Positions 1 through 9,300 of a stretch of 64,000 nucleotides of DNA are shown here, in pieces (within the stretch, counting starts at the first letter, position 1; each line of letters opens with the position of its first letter). The DNA lies in NCBI RefSeq assembly GCF_016615955.1, contig NZ_CP067113.1, positions 1,488,001 to 1,552,000 on the forward strand. Reading direction: 5' to 3'. This DNA is from Luteimonas sp. MC1750 (GTDB taxonomy: Bacteria; Pseudomonadota; Gammaproteobacteria; Xanthomonadales; Xanthomonadaceae). A model generated the notes under the pieces. That model was not told the DNA's origin. It searched no databases and was given only the letters and a program-made list of their open reading frames with translations. The translations under genes were made by a program, and so were the position numbers.

Positions 1-2
1 CG

Positions 3-266
3 GCCGACGGCAGCCTGGTCAATGGCGAACCGGTGCGCGACGCGGTGCTGAAGCCGGGCGACCAGGTGGTGTTCGATGCCCACCACCGCTTCGTGCTCGA
101 GGCGCCGGCCGGACCCACGGCTACGCCGACCCACGATGGGGACGATGCGGGCGCGGAGGCGTCCGTGGGACGCACCCGCGGCGTGATGCACCTGCCGTGG
201 CTGGTGCTTGCGGCGGCCCTGCTGGCGGGACTGCTGGCCCTGCTACTGCTGTTCGGTACGGGCTGA
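3..266 (+). CDS. FHA-domain membrane protein, C-terminal part (5' truncated by window)
   Basis: The frame is open from the first bases of the window, so the true start lies upstream. The first residues read ADGSLVNGEPVRDAVLKPGD and continue into QVVFDAHHRFVLE. This matches the last beta strands of a forkhead-associated domain (N-G-x-x-V, then L-x-x-G-D-x-V). After a short Pro/Ala/Asp linker comes one hydrophobic helix (about 20 residues of Leu/Ala) that ends the protein. FHA domains bind phosphothreonine peptides; here the domain would be tethered to the inner membrane by a C-terminal anchor. The N-terminal part and its upstream partners are not visible, so the specific role is unknown. It ends just before the convergent msrQ. 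Confidence 0.7.
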   Translation, partial: ADGSLVNGEPVRDAVLKPGDQVVFDAHHRFVLEAPAGPTATPTHDGDDAGAEASVGRTRGVMHLPWLVLAAALLAGLLALLLLFGTG

Positions 267-878
267 CGCGGGGACGACCGGTCGCGTCGTCCGGCTGCGC
301 CGGCGGAGCAGGCGCCATCCGAGGAGGACGGCAAGGATCGCCGCGTACAGCAGCGGTTCGCGGACATCCGACTTCACCACCCACCAGAAGTGCAGCACCG
401 CGAGCACCGCGATGGCGTAGACCAGGCGGTGCAGGCGGCCCCAGTTGCGGCCCAGGCGGCGCATCCATCCGCGGGTCGAGGTCACGGCCAGCGGAAGCAG
501 CAGCAGCCATGCCGCGAAGCCGACGGTGATATAGGGCCGCTCGGCGATCTCCACGAAGACCTGGCTCCACCAGCCGCGCAGGTCCAGCACCAGCCACGCG
601 CTGAAATGCAGGCTGGCATAGGCGAAGGCCCAGAGCCCGAGCAGGCGGCGGAAGCGCAACAGCTCCGGGCGCCCCAGCCACTGGCGCAGCGGCGAGATCG
701 CCAGCGTCACCAGCAGCAGCCGCAGCGCCCACAGTCCGAGTTCGTGTTCGATGGCGGCGACCGGATCCGCGCCGAGCGCGTCGATGTCACTGCCGCCTCC
801 GACCTGCCAGGCCTTCCAGCCGAGCAGGGCGAGCGGCGCGAGCGCCAGCGCGTGCACGACCGCCTTGGCGACGGCCAT
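243..878 (-). CDS. msrQ: Heme-binding membrane subunit MsrQ (YedZ) of methionine sulfoxide reductase
   Basis: A 211-residue, very hydrophobic protein with about six predicted membrane helices, typical of the YedZ/MsrQ ferric reductase-like family. It passes electrons from the respiratory chain through b-type heme to periplasmic MsrP. His residues inside helices (in YASLHFSAW, GRLHRLVYA and LHFWWVV) are candidate heme ligands. I chose the ATG at 876-878, giving MAVAKAVVHALAL, because it follows the msrP stop by 25 bp. An upstream in-frame start would overlap msrP and add a charged, non-hydrophobic stretch. Its last bases overlap the end of the convergent FHA gene. The msrP-msrQ pair is a standard two-gene operon, which makes the assignment firm. 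Confidence 0.92.
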   Translation of the reverse strand: MAVAKAVVHALALAPLALLGWKAWQVGGGSDIDALGADPVAAIEHELGLWALRLLLVTLAISPLRQWLGRPELLRFRRLLGLWAFAYASLHFSAWLVLDLRGWWSQVFVEIAERPYITVGFAAWLLLLPLAVTSTRGWMRRLGRNWGRLHRLVYAIAVLAVLHFWWVVKSDVREPLLYAAILAVLLGWRLLRRRSRTTRPVVPASARTEQQ

Positions 879-903
879 TCCCCACGCGTCGGAAGCCTTC
901 CGC

Positions 904-1872
904 TCAGTACCAGCGCGCAAGGTCCATGCCCTGGTAAAGCGAGGCGACCTGGTCGGCATAACCGTTGAACGGCCGGGTGGGGATGCGGTCGGCGAACAGG
1001 CGGTTGGCGTCGCCGGCGATGCGGCGCTCGGTCGCCTGGCTCCAGCGTGGGTGGTCCACCGCCGGGTTCACGTTGGCGAAGAAGCCGTACTCGCGCGGCT
1101 GCATGTCGTTCCACGAGGTCGGCGGCGCCTTGCGCAGGAACTCGATGGCCACGATCGACTTGATGCCCTTGAAGCCGTACTTCCAGGGCACGACCAGGCG
1201 CAGCGGCGCGCCGTTCTGCTGCGGCAGCGCGCGGCCGTACATGCCGGTCGCGAGCAGGGTCAGCGGATGCATGGCCTCGTCGATGCGCAGCCCTTCGCGA
1301 TACGGCCAGTCGATGATCGGCGCGCGGATGCCGGGCATCTGGCGCGGGTCGGCGAGGGTGGTGAAGGCGACGAACTTCGCGTCCGAGGTCGGCTCGAAGC
1401 GCCTGAGCACGTCGGCCAGCGGCACGCCCAGCCAGGGAATGACCATCGACCAGCCTTCCACGCAGCGCATCCGGTAGACGCGCTCCTCGGGCACCAGGCC
1501 CTTGAGCAGGGTCTCCAGCGGGACGGTGCCGGGCTTCGCGCATGCGCCGCCGACCGCGACCGACCAGGGCGAGGTGACCAGGGTCTTCGCCGCACGCGAG
1601 GGATCGGCCTTGCCGCTGCCGAATTCGTAGAAGTTGTTGTACGAGGTGGCGTCCTCGTAGCGGGTCCGGGCCTCGTCGGTGCCGAAGCCTCCGCTGCGCG
1701 CGGCGGCCGTGGCGCGGGGGACGTCGACCGGCGGCGGTGGCTCGCCTCGGCAGCCGGCGACCGTCAGCGCCGGTGCCAGCGCGAGGGCTTTCAGCAACCG
1801 GCGGCGGTCGCGGTAGACCGCCTCGCCGGTGATCGCGGACTCCGGCACGGGCGGAAGGCGGCTGCGGGCCAT
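904..1872 (-). CDS. msrP: Periplasmic molybdopterin methionine sulfoxide reductase catalytic subunit MsrP (YedY)
   Basis: A 322-residue sulfite-oxidase-fold protein. It reduces methionine sulfoxide in oxidised envelope proteins using molybdopterin, with electrons from MsrQ. The molybdenum-ligand cysteine is visible as C137 in MRCVEGWSM. Downstream blocks [18 protein letters not shown] and [13 protein letters not shown] are family hallmarks. The N-terminus carries a twin-arginine-like DRRRLLKAL followed by a hydrophobic stretch, so Tat export is expected. Unusually, that stretch ends in TVAGC (C41), which fits a lipobox, so the protein may be a Tat-exported lipoprotein. The start is supported by GAGGA about 8 bases upstream. 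It is divergent from serC and first in the operon with msrQ. Confidence 0.93.
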   Translation of the reverse strand: MARSRLPPVPESAITGEAVYRDRRRLLKALALAPALTVAGCRGEPPPPVDVPRATAAARSGGFGTDEARTRYEDATSYNNFYEFGSGKADPSRAAKTLVTSPWSVAVGGACAKPGTVPLETLLKGLVPEERVYRMRCVEGWSMVIPWLGVPLADVLRRFEPTSDAKFVAFTTLADPRQMPGIRAPIIDWPYREGLRIDEAMHPLTLLATGMYGRALPQQNGAPLRLVVPWKYGFKGIKSIVAIEFLRKAPPTSWNDMQPREYGFFANVNPAVDHPRWSQATERRIAGDANRLFADRIPTRPFNGYADQVASLYQGMDLARWY

Positions 1873-2008
1873 CGGATATTCCTCGCGGGACTGTGCAGGG
1901 GATTCATCCTACGCGCGGACCCGTGCATGCGCGGTCGCGCGCCGCCGGTGCATGCCCGGTGTTGCGTTGCGGCATACTGGATCGTCCCCCGTGACCCGAG
2001 GATCCGCC

Positions 2009-3115
2009 ATGGCGCGCGCCTACAATTTCAGCCCCGGCCCCGCGATGCTGCCCGAATCCGTGCTGCTCGAAGCGCGTGCCACCATGCTGGAATATGGCGA
2101 CGCCGGCGCCTCGATCGTCGAGATCAGCCATCGCGGCGCCGAGTTCATCGACATCGCCGCGCGCGCCGAGGCCGACCTGCGCGAGCTGCTCGCGATTCCG
2201 GCCGACTATGCGGTGCTGTTCCTCCCCGGTGGCGCCACGACCCAGCAGGCGCTGCTGCCGCTGAACTTCGCCGCGCCCGGCCAGCGCGCCGACTACGTGC
2301 TCACCGGCCACTGGGGCGCGACCGCGACCCGGCAGGCGGCGCCGTACGTCGACCTCAACGTGGCGGCGAGCAGCGAGGCCGACGGCTACCGCAGCATCCC
2401 GCCGGTGGACCAGTGGAAGCTGTCGAAGGACGCGGCCTACGTGCACGTCACCGCCAACGAGACCATCCACGGCGTGGAGTTCCGTCCTTCGAAGCCGGGT
2501 GGGCATGCGTTCCCCGATACCGGCGACGTGCCGCTGTTCGCCGACTTCAGCTCCAGCATCGCGTCCGAGCCGGTCGATATCCCGCGCTTCGGTGCCATCT
2601 ATGCCGGCGCGCAGAAGAACCTGGGCCCGGTGGGCATCGGCGTGGTGATCGTGCGCAGGGACCTGCTGGCGCGCGCCGGGCAGCCGCGTGCCGACATCTT
2701 CGACTACCGGCTGCAGCTGGCCGCCGACTCGATGCTCAACACGCCGCCGACCTGGAACTGGTACGTGGCCGGCCTGACCTTCCGCTGGATGCTCGAGCAG
2801 GGCGGCGTCGAGGCCTTTGCACGCCGCAGCGACGACAAGGCCGGGCTGCTGTATGCCGCGATCGACGGCTCCGGCGGCTTCTACCGCAACGAGGTCGACC
2901 GCGCGGTGCGCTCGCGCATGAACGTGCCGTTCTTCCTGCACGACCCGGCGCTCGACGAAGCCTTCCTGGCGCAGGCGCGCGAGGCCGGACTCATCGGACT
3001 GAAGGGCCACCGGGTCACCGGCGGCATGCGCGCGTCGATCTACAACCCGATGCCGCTGGAAGGCGTGCAGGCGCTGGTCGACCACATGCAGGACTTCCAG
3101 CGCCGCCATGGCTGA
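2009..3115 (+). CDS. serC: Phosphoserine aminotransferase
   Basis: A 368-residue class V aminotransferase that converts 3-phosphohydroxypyruvate to phosphoserine in serine synthesis and also serves pyridoxal phosphate synthesis. Seen: [14 protein letters not shown] at the N-terminus, the phosphate-binding [10 protein letters not shown], and the PLP lysine K203 in [12 protein letters not shown]. The C-terminal [17 protein letters not shown] is also typical. The ATG at 2009 follows CCCGAGGATCC, a usable ribosome site, and gives the conserved start [11 protein letters not shown]. Its stop overlaps the aroA start by 8 bp, so the two are co-translated. A pheA gene, which I recall often sitting between serC and aroA in related bacteria, is absent here. 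Confidence 0.96.
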   Translation: MARAYNFSPGPAMLPESVLLEARATMLEYGDAGASIVEISHRGAEFIDIAARAEADLRELLAIPADYAVLFLPGGATTQQALLPLNFAAPGQRADYVLTGHWGATATRQAAPYVDLNVAASSEADGYRSIPPVDQWKLSKDAAYVHVTANETIHGVEFRPSKPGGHAFPDTGDVPLFADFSSSIASEPVDIPRFGAIYAGAQKNLGPVGIGVVIVRRDLLARAGQPRADIFDYRLQLAADSMLNTPPTWNWYVAGLTFRWMLEQGGVEAFARRSDDKAGLLYAAIDGSGGFYRNEVDRAVRSRMNVPFFLHDPALDEAFLAQAREAGLIGLKGHRVTGGMRASIYNPMPLEGVQALVDHMQDFQRRHG

Positions 3116-4436
3116 GGACGGGTTGCGCCAGGACTGGCTGGCATCGCCGGGTCGCGCGCTGTCGGGCGGCTTCGAAGTGCCCGGTGACAAGTCGGTTTCC
3201 CACCGGGCGGTGATGTTCGCCGCGCTGGCCGACGGCTGCTCGCGCATCGACGGCTTCCTCGAAGGCGAGGACACCCGCGCCACGGCGGCGATCTTCTCGC
3301 GGATGGGCGTGCGCATCGAAGCGCCGTCGTCCGCGTGCCGCATCGTCCACGGGGTCGGACTCGACGGCCTGCATGCGCCCGCGGGCGTGCTCGACTGCGG
3401 CAATTCCGGTACCGCGATGCGCCTGCTGGCGGGCCTGCTGGCGGGGCAGGCGTTCGACACCGTGCTTGCCGGCGATGCCTCGCTGTCCGCGCGGCCGATG
3501 CTGCGGGTGATGTCGCCGCTGCGCCGCATGGGCGCGCACATCGCCTCCGACGACGGCGAGCGGCCGCCGCTGCGGATCAGCGGCCCGCGCGCGCTGCACG
3601 GGATCGGGTTCGAATCACCGGTGGCGAGCGCGCAGGTGAAGTCGGCCGTGCTGCTGGCGGGCCTCTATGCCCGCGGCGAGACCAGCGTGCGCGAGCCGCA
3701 TCCAACGCGCGACTACACCGAGCGCATGCTCGCCGCCTTCGGCTGGCCGGTGGCCTGGTCGCCCGGCGAGGCGCGGCTGTCCGGCGGACATCGCCTGGTG
3801 GCGCGGGACATCGCGGTGCCGGGCGACTTCTCCTCGGCGGCGTTCCTCATCGTCGCGGCCTGCCTGGTGCCGGGCTCGTCGCTGCTGCTGCGTGCGGTGG
3901 GCGTCGACCCGCGACGCACGGGGCTGTTGGAGGCGCTACGCGGCATGGGCGCGGACATCCGCGAGACCGGACGCCGCGAAGGGCTGTGCGGACCGGTGGC
4001 CGACATCTCCGTGCAGCATGCGCCCCTGCGCGGCATCGACCTGCCGGTTGCCCTGGTCCCCGACATGATCGACGAATTCCCGGTCTTCGCGGTGGCGGCG
4101 GCCTGTGCCCGGGGCCGCACGCGGGTCTCGGGTGCCGCCGAACTGCGGGTCAAGGAATCCGACCGCATCAGCGCAATGGCGGCGGGGCTGCAGGCGCTCG
4201 GCGCGCGCGTGGACGAGACACCGGATGGCCTGGTGATCGAAGGCGGCGCGCTGCGTGGCGGGCGGGTCGACAGCCGTGGGGACCATCGCATTGCCATGGC
4301 CTTTGCCGTCGCCGCGCAGATGGCCACGGGCGAGGTGCGGATCGCGGACGTCGCGAACGTCGCCACGTCGTTTCCGGGATTCGAGGCGCTCGCGCAGGCG
4401 GCGGGATTCGGCCTGCGTCCCCTCGCGCCGGAGTGA
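3108..4436 (+). CDS. aroA: 3-phosphoshikimate 1-carboxyvinyltransferase (EPSP synthase)
   Basis: A 442-residue EPSP synthase, the sixth step of the shikimate pathway, joining shikimate-3-phosphate and phosphoenolpyruvate. Visible motifs are [16 protein letters not shown] near the start, [37 protein letters not shown] with the catalytic Asp, and [15 protein letters not shown]. The glycine-rich NSGTAMR segment has Ala after Thr, which resembles the less common class II group more than the E. coli type. That classification is only a reading of one motif. It overlaps the serC end and is the last gene of this short operon. The next gene downstream is convergent. Confidence 0.95.
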   Translation: MAEDGLRQDWLASPGRALSGGFEVPGDKSVSHRAVMFAALADGCSRIDGFLEGEDTRATAAIFSRMGVRIEAPSSACRIVHGVGLDGLHAPAGVLDCGNSGTAMRLLAGLLAGQAFDTVLAGDASLSARPMLRVMSPLRRMGAHIASDDGERPPLRISGPRALHGIGFESPVASAQVKSAVLLAGLYARGETSVREPHPTRDYTERMLAAFGWPVAWSPGEARLSGGHRLVARDIAVPGDFSSAAFLIVAACLVPGSSLLLRAVGVDPRRTGLLEALRGMGADIRETGRREGLCGPVADISVQHAPLRGIDLPVALVPDMIDEFPVFAVAAACARGRTRVSGAAELRVKESDRISAMAAGLQALGARVDETPDGLVIEGGALRGGRVDSRGDHRIAMAFAVAAQMATGEVRIADVANVATSFPGFEALAQAAGFGLRPLAPE

Positions 4437-4473
4437 CTCGCGCGGGACCGGCGCGCCCCGACGGGAAGCCGCC

Positions 4474-5070
4474 TCAGCGGTCGATGCGGAAGGTCACCGG
4501 GACCTGGACGTCGGCGGCCACCGTGCGGCCGCCGCGCACGGCAGGCTCGAAGGTCCATTGGCGCACGGCGTCCACCGCGGCCTGGTCGAGCGCGCGCGAG
4601 CCGCTGCGGCGGATCACCTCGACGCTTGCGGGCCTGCCGTCCGCGCCGACGTTCGCGCCGACCAGCACCGTGCCCTCTTCGCGCCTGCGATAGGCCTCGA
4701 CCGGATACTCGGGTTCGACCCGGGCCAATGGCGACGCCTCGCGATCCGGCCCTGCCGATGCGGGCGCCGGGGCAGTCGTCCGGGCTCGGTCACGCTCGTC
4801 GGCGGCGCGCGCCTCGCGGCTGGCGCGTCGCGCGTCGTCCTGGGCGCGCTCGCGTTCGGCCGCGGCATCCTGTCCGTCACCGATGGCCACGGGCGGTGGG
4901 GGCAGGGCTTCCGGCGCCGGACCCATGCCCGAGCGCTGGTTGTAAATGAACCAGCCGAAGGCCAGCAGGGCCAGCAGCAGCACGAACCAGAGCAGGGGCG
5001 CGGCGGTCCTGCGCCGGGGTTCCTCCGGCGGTCGCGACGGGGGCGGGGTCTGCGGATCGGGATTGGCCAT
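4474..5070 (-). CDS. TonB-like energy transducer, short form (copy 1)
   Basis: A 198-residue protein with a cytoplasmic Pro/Arg-rich N-terminus, one membrane helix (about residues 26-43), a charged Ala/Arg/Glu/Asp linker (about 65-105) and a C-terminal TonB domain. The domain is recognisable from EPEYPVEAYRRREEGTVLV, GADGRPASVEVIRRSGSRAL, DQAAVDAVRQWTFEPA and VQVPVTFRIDR. TonB proteins link the proton motive force to outer-membrane transporters through ExbB/ExbD. The membrane helix lacks the SxxxH motif of classical TonB and no exbBD lies nearby, so its energy partner is unclear. It follows copy 2 by 80 bp on the same strand and is probably co-transcribed with it. Confidence 0.85.
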   Translation of the reverse strand: MANPDPQTPPPSRPPEEPRRRTAAPLLWFVLLLALLAFGWFIYNQRSGMGPAPEALPPPPVAIGDGQDAAAERERAQDDARRASREARAADERDRARTTAPAPASAGPDREASPLARVEPEYPVEAYRRREEGTVLVGANVGADGRPASVEVIRRSGSRALDQAAVDAVRQWTFEPAVRGGRTVAADVQVPVTFRIDR

Positions 5071-5150
5071 GGCGCGCTCCTCGGGCGGCGTCGGTGGCCC
5101 GAGGCTTCCACATACGGAGTTGACGGCGCGTGTGCGCCGCGCGCCTGGCC

Positions 5151-5771
5151 TCAGCGTGCCCTGTTGAAGGCGATCGGCACGTTGACCACCCCGGCCACGG
5201 GCGCGCCATCGCGCATCGCCGGCCGGAAGCGCCAGCGCTGCGCGGCGGCCACGGCCGCGCGGTCGAGGTCCCTCGAGCCGCTGCTCGACGCCACGTCGAC
5301 CTGCGCGGGCACGCCACGCGCGTCCACCTGGATCCGCAGCAGCACTTCCCCGGACTCGCCGCGCCGGAGTGCGCGCGTCGGGTAGCGCGGGCTCGGCGAC
5401 TCGATCGGCACCGGTGAGCTTGCGGACAGCTCGACGGGCGCGGCCACCGGTGCGGGGGCGGCTTCGGCGGCGGCTCGGGCATCGGGATCCGGCGCGGCAG
5501 GCTCTTCGATGCGGTCACCGGATCCAGTGGCATCAGGCAGGGGCGGCGGCGATGTCGCTGCGGTGCCGGACGCCGGTGGTGCCGGCAGCGGGCGGAAGAG
5601 CGGCGCAGCCGCGGCCGGAGGCTGCTCGTCGGGGCGGTAGGGCGTGTCGCCGCGCTGCCCCATCCACAGGAGCAGGAACACGATCAGGCCAGCAGCCAGG
5701 CCAGCGGCCACGAGCCACCAGCCACGGAGGGTGGGAAGGGGCAGGCTTCTGCGCGGGGGCGTCTGGGACAT
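5151..5771 (-). CDS. TonB-like energy transducer, short form (copy 2)
   Basis: A 206-residue paralogue of the neighbouring TonB-like protein. It has a short basic N-terminus, one membrane helix (about residues 18-37, WWLVAAGLAAGLIVFLLLWM), a Pro/Ala-rich periplasmic linker and a TonB C-terminal domain (SPRYPTRALRRGESGEVLLR, then DLDRAAVAAAQRWRFRPA). The start at 5771 (MSQTPPRRS) has AAGG six bases upstream; an ATG at 5786 is the alternative. As in copy 1, the SxxxH signature is missing from the helix. It is divergent from serS and first in the two-gene unit. Recent tandem duplication is unlikely because the linkers differ strongly. Confidence 0.85.
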   Translation of the reverse strand: MSQTPPRRSLPLPTLRGWWLVAAGLAAGLIVFLLLWMGQRGDTPYRPDEQPPAAAAPLFRPLPAPPASGTAATSPPPLPDATGSGDRIEEPAAPDPDARAAAEAAPAPVAAPVELSASSPVPIESPSPRYPTRALRRGESGEVLLRIQVDARGVPAQVDVASSSGSRDLDRAAVAAAQRWRFRPAMRDGAPVAGVVNVPIAFNRAR

Positions 5772-5845
5772 GCGGGACCTTGGCATCGCGTTGGCCCGAT
5801 TCTGCCATGGGGCCGCGGAGCAAACCCCGCGGTGACGCGCGATAA

Positions 5846-7216
<1,371 letters not shown>

Positions 7217-7282
7217 GCCGGCGGCGGCGCGGCCATCCTTGACGGGTCGTAATGGCCGCCTCCCGGGGCAGCTGTTAGCCCG

Positions 7283-7316
7283 TTTCCGGCCCGTTCGTTG
7301 CGAAACAGGCCGAAAA
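7283..7316. promoter_or_regulatory. Nested inverted repeats upstream of the LysR gene
   Basis: The arms TTTCCGGCC (7283-7291) and GGCCGAAAA (7308-7316) form an inverted repeat with one mismatch. A second palindrome, TTCG-TTG-CGAA (7294-7304), sits inside it. This lies 40-75 bp before the LysR start codon, where LysR proteins often bind for autoregulation. A further AATGG/CCATT pair occurs at 7316-7337. Binding is inferred from position and symmetry only. Confidence 0.3.
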
Positions 7317-7357
7317 ATGGTCAAATATGGCTCCATTGTTCTATCGGAGTGGTCGCG

Positions 7358-8326
7358 ATGCAGGATCTGAACGATCTCTATTACTTCGCCATGGTCGTCG
7401 ACCACAGCGGCTTCGCAGCTGCCGAACGCGCCCTGGGCATTCCCAAGTCGCGGCTGTCGCGGCGCATCAGCCAGCTCGAGACCGAGCTTGGCGTCCGCCT
7501 GCTGCAGCGTTCGACCCGCCGCTTCGCCGTCACCGACGTCGGGCAGAGTGTTTACCGCCACGCACAGTCGATGCTGGCCGAAGCGACCGCTGCGCGCGAA
7601 GTGGTCGACCGCCTGAGCGCCGAGCCCCGCGGCGTGGTGCGCGCCAGCGTTCCGGTGGGCCTCGCGCAGCAGCAGATGCCGCAGCTGCTGCCGGAGTTCC
7701 TCGCGCGCTATCCGCAGGTCCGCGTGCAGATGCATGTCTCCAACCGCCGCGTCGACGTGATCAACGAGGGCTTCGACGTCGCCATCCGCGTGCGCAACAA
7801 GCTCGATGACGACGGCAGCCTGGTCATGCGCAGCTTCGGCCAGATCCAGGAGCTGCTGGTGGCGAGCCCGACCTACCTCGATCGCGCGGGGCGGCCCTCC
7901 ACGCCGGAGGAGCTCAACGACCACACCACCATGACCATGGGCGAGGACGAAGTGCGGCAGCGGTGGGAGCTCCAGGGTGCCGACGGCGAGACCCGCCGCA
8001 TCGAGCTCAAGCCGCGCGTGGCCGGCTTCGACTTCCCGATGCTGATGGCCCTGGCCCGGCAGGGCCTCGGCATCACCATGCTGCCGGAGACGCTGTGCGC
8101 CGACGCCGTGCGCAGCGGCGAACTGGAAGTCGTGCTGCCGGAATGGCGCCTGCCACAGGGCATCGCGCACCTGGTGTTCGCATCACGGCGCGGCCTGCTG
8201 CCGGCGGTGCGCGTGTTCATCGACTTCCTCGCCGAACGCCTGCCGCCGCTGATCGAGGCTTCGCGCCTGGATTGCCAGGGCACCGGTCGCGACGCCGCGG
8301 ATCCGAGCCCGGCAAAGGCCGCGTAG
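7358..8326 (+). CDS. LysR-family transcriptional regulator
   Basis: A 322-residue LysR regulator. The N-terminal winged helix-turn-helix reads MQDLNDLYYFAMVVDHSGFA, then AAERALGIPKSRLSRRISQL, followed by ETELGVRLLQRSTR. The effector-binding domain runs from about residue 88 to 300 (VVRASVPVGLAQQQMP...GLGITMLPETLC). The ATG at 7358 has CGGAG ten bases upstream and gives the usual LysR N-terminus, so the longer in-frame start at 7298 is not used here. No divergent target gene is adjacent, which leaves its regulon unknown. Nested inverted repeats just upstream are candidate autoregulatory sites. A strong GC-rich hairpin follows the stop. Confidence 0.9.
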   Translation: MQDLNDLYYFAMVVDHSGFAAAERALGIPKSRLSRRISQLETELGVRLLQRSTRRFAVTDVGQSVYRHAQSMLAEATAAREVVDRLSAEPRGVVRASVPVGLAQQQMPQLLPEFLARYPQVRVQMHVSNRRVDVINEGFDVAIRVRNKLDDDGSLVMRSFGQIQELLVASPTYLDRAGRPSTPEELNDHTTMTMGEDEVRQRWELQGADGETRRIELKPRVAGFDFPMLMALARQGLGITMLPETLCADAVRSGELEVVLPEWRLPQGIAHLVFASRRGLLPAVRVFIDFLAERLPPLIEASRLDCQGTGRDAADPSPAKAA

Positions 8327-8362
8327 ACGCAGCGGGCGCGCCGCGATGGCGCGCCCTGCGTC
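8326..8362 (+). terminator. GC-rich hairpin after the LysR gene
   Basis: GACGCAG and GGGCGCGCC are followed by a five-base loop and then GGCGCGCCCTGCGTC. This gives a long stem with a two-base bulge right after the stop codon. There is no T-run, so it may act as a weak terminator or an mRNA-end stabiliser. Confidence 0.5.
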
Positions 8363-8449
8363 GCGGCGCATGCGACAATCCCGCGGCGCTGCCCGCGCAC
8401 GTCGGACCGCTGTCCGGCCTGGCGTCGGGCAACGCCGCGACGCGTTCCC

Positions 8450-8537
8450 GGAAGAGTGGCCGAGCGGTTGAAGGCACCGGTCTTGAAAACCGGCAATGGG
8501 CAACCATTCGTGGGTTCGAATCCCACCTCTTCCGCCA
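8450..8537 (+). tRNA. tRNA-Ser (anticodon UGA)
   Basis: An 88-base gene beginning GGAAGAG and ending CTCTTCC-G-CCA, so the CCA end is encoded. The acceptor arms pair over seven bases. The anticodon stem CCGGT/ACCGG encloses CTTGAAA, giving anticodon TGA, which reads UCA serine codons. The long variable arm (about GGCAATGGGCAACCATTC) is the mark of class II serine tRNAs. The T-arm shows GTGGGTTCGAATCCCAC. A GACAAT at 8374-8379 could be the -10 box of its promoter. Confidence 0.97.
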
Positions 8538-8628
8538 TGAATGCGATGGCTCCCACGCTTGCGGCCCCCCCGACGTCACGGTTAGCCTCGCGCTGGGGGA
8601 TCCAAGAACGTCTCACGAGGGGACAAGG

Positions 8629-9279
8629 ATGACCATCAGGGTCTACGTGGTGGATGACCACGCACTGGTTCGCGCAGGGATGCGCATGATCCTGTCGGCC
8701 GAGGCCGACATCGAAGTGGTGGGTGAAGCGGAGAGCGGCGAGGAGGCCTTGCCGGAGATCCGTGCGTTGAAGCCCGACATTGTGCTCTGCGACCTGCACC
8801 TGCCAGGCGTCAGTGGGCTCGAAATCACCGAGCGCATCGTGCGCGGCGAATACGGGCCGAAAGTGATTGTGGTGTCGGTGCTCGAGGACGGCCCCATGCC
8901 CAAGCGCATGATCGCCGCGGGCGCGGCCGGCTACGTCGGGAAGGGTGGCGATGCGCGTGAACTGCTGCGCGCGGTGCGCGAAGTGGCGTCGGGGCGCCGG
9001 TTCCTCGCAAGCCGGGTGGCGCAGTCGCTGGCCCTGTCAGGCCTGGACGCGAGCGAGTCGCCGTTCGACGCACTGTCGCCGCGTGAAACCGAAGTGGCGA
9101 TGCTGCTGATCCAGGGCATGCGCCAGGAGGAAATCGCGCGCAGGCTGAGCCTGAGCGCGAAGACCATCAACACGCACAAGACGCGACTGTTCGAGAAGCT
9201 GCGGGTGCACGACAGCATCGCGCTCGCCCGCCTGGCCAGCCAGTACGGCATGGCCGACCCCGCGCACGCCATCGTCTAG
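8629..9279 (+). CDS. gacA: GacA/UvrY-type NarL-family response regulator
   Basis: A 216-residue response regulator. The receiver domain has D9/D10 (VVDDH), phospho-acceptor D55 in LCDLHLPG, and K105. The C-terminal LuxR-type helix-turn-helix reads LSPRETEVAMLLIQGMRQEE, then IARRLSLSAKTINTHKTR. The overall pattern, including SPFDALSPRE and ARLASQYGM, matches the GacA/UvrY/LetA group, which controls small RNAs of the Csr/Rsm system. The start is ATG 8629 with GAGGGGACAAGG upstream. In many gammaproteobacteria gacA is followed by uvrC; here it is followed by convergent rne, and no sensor kinase is adjacent. The subgroup assignment is by eye. Confidence 0.85.
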   Translation: MTIRVYVVDDHALVRAGMRMILSAEADIEVVGEAESGEEALPEIRALKPDIVLCDLHLPGVSGLEITERIVRGEYGPKVIVVSVLEDGPMPKRMIAAGAAGYVGKGGDARELLRAVREVASGRRFLASRVAQSLALSGLDASESPFDALSPRETEVAMLLIQGMRQEEIARRLSLSAKTINTHKTRLFEKLRVHDSIALARLASQYGMADPAHAIV

Positions 9280-9300
9280 CGGCGCGGGGGTGGCCCGGGA

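Noticed and set aside
8450..8537. tRNA-Ser as an integration site for a mobile island
   Set aside because: No integrase, direct repeat of the tRNA 3' end or atypical composition was found in the flanking genes.
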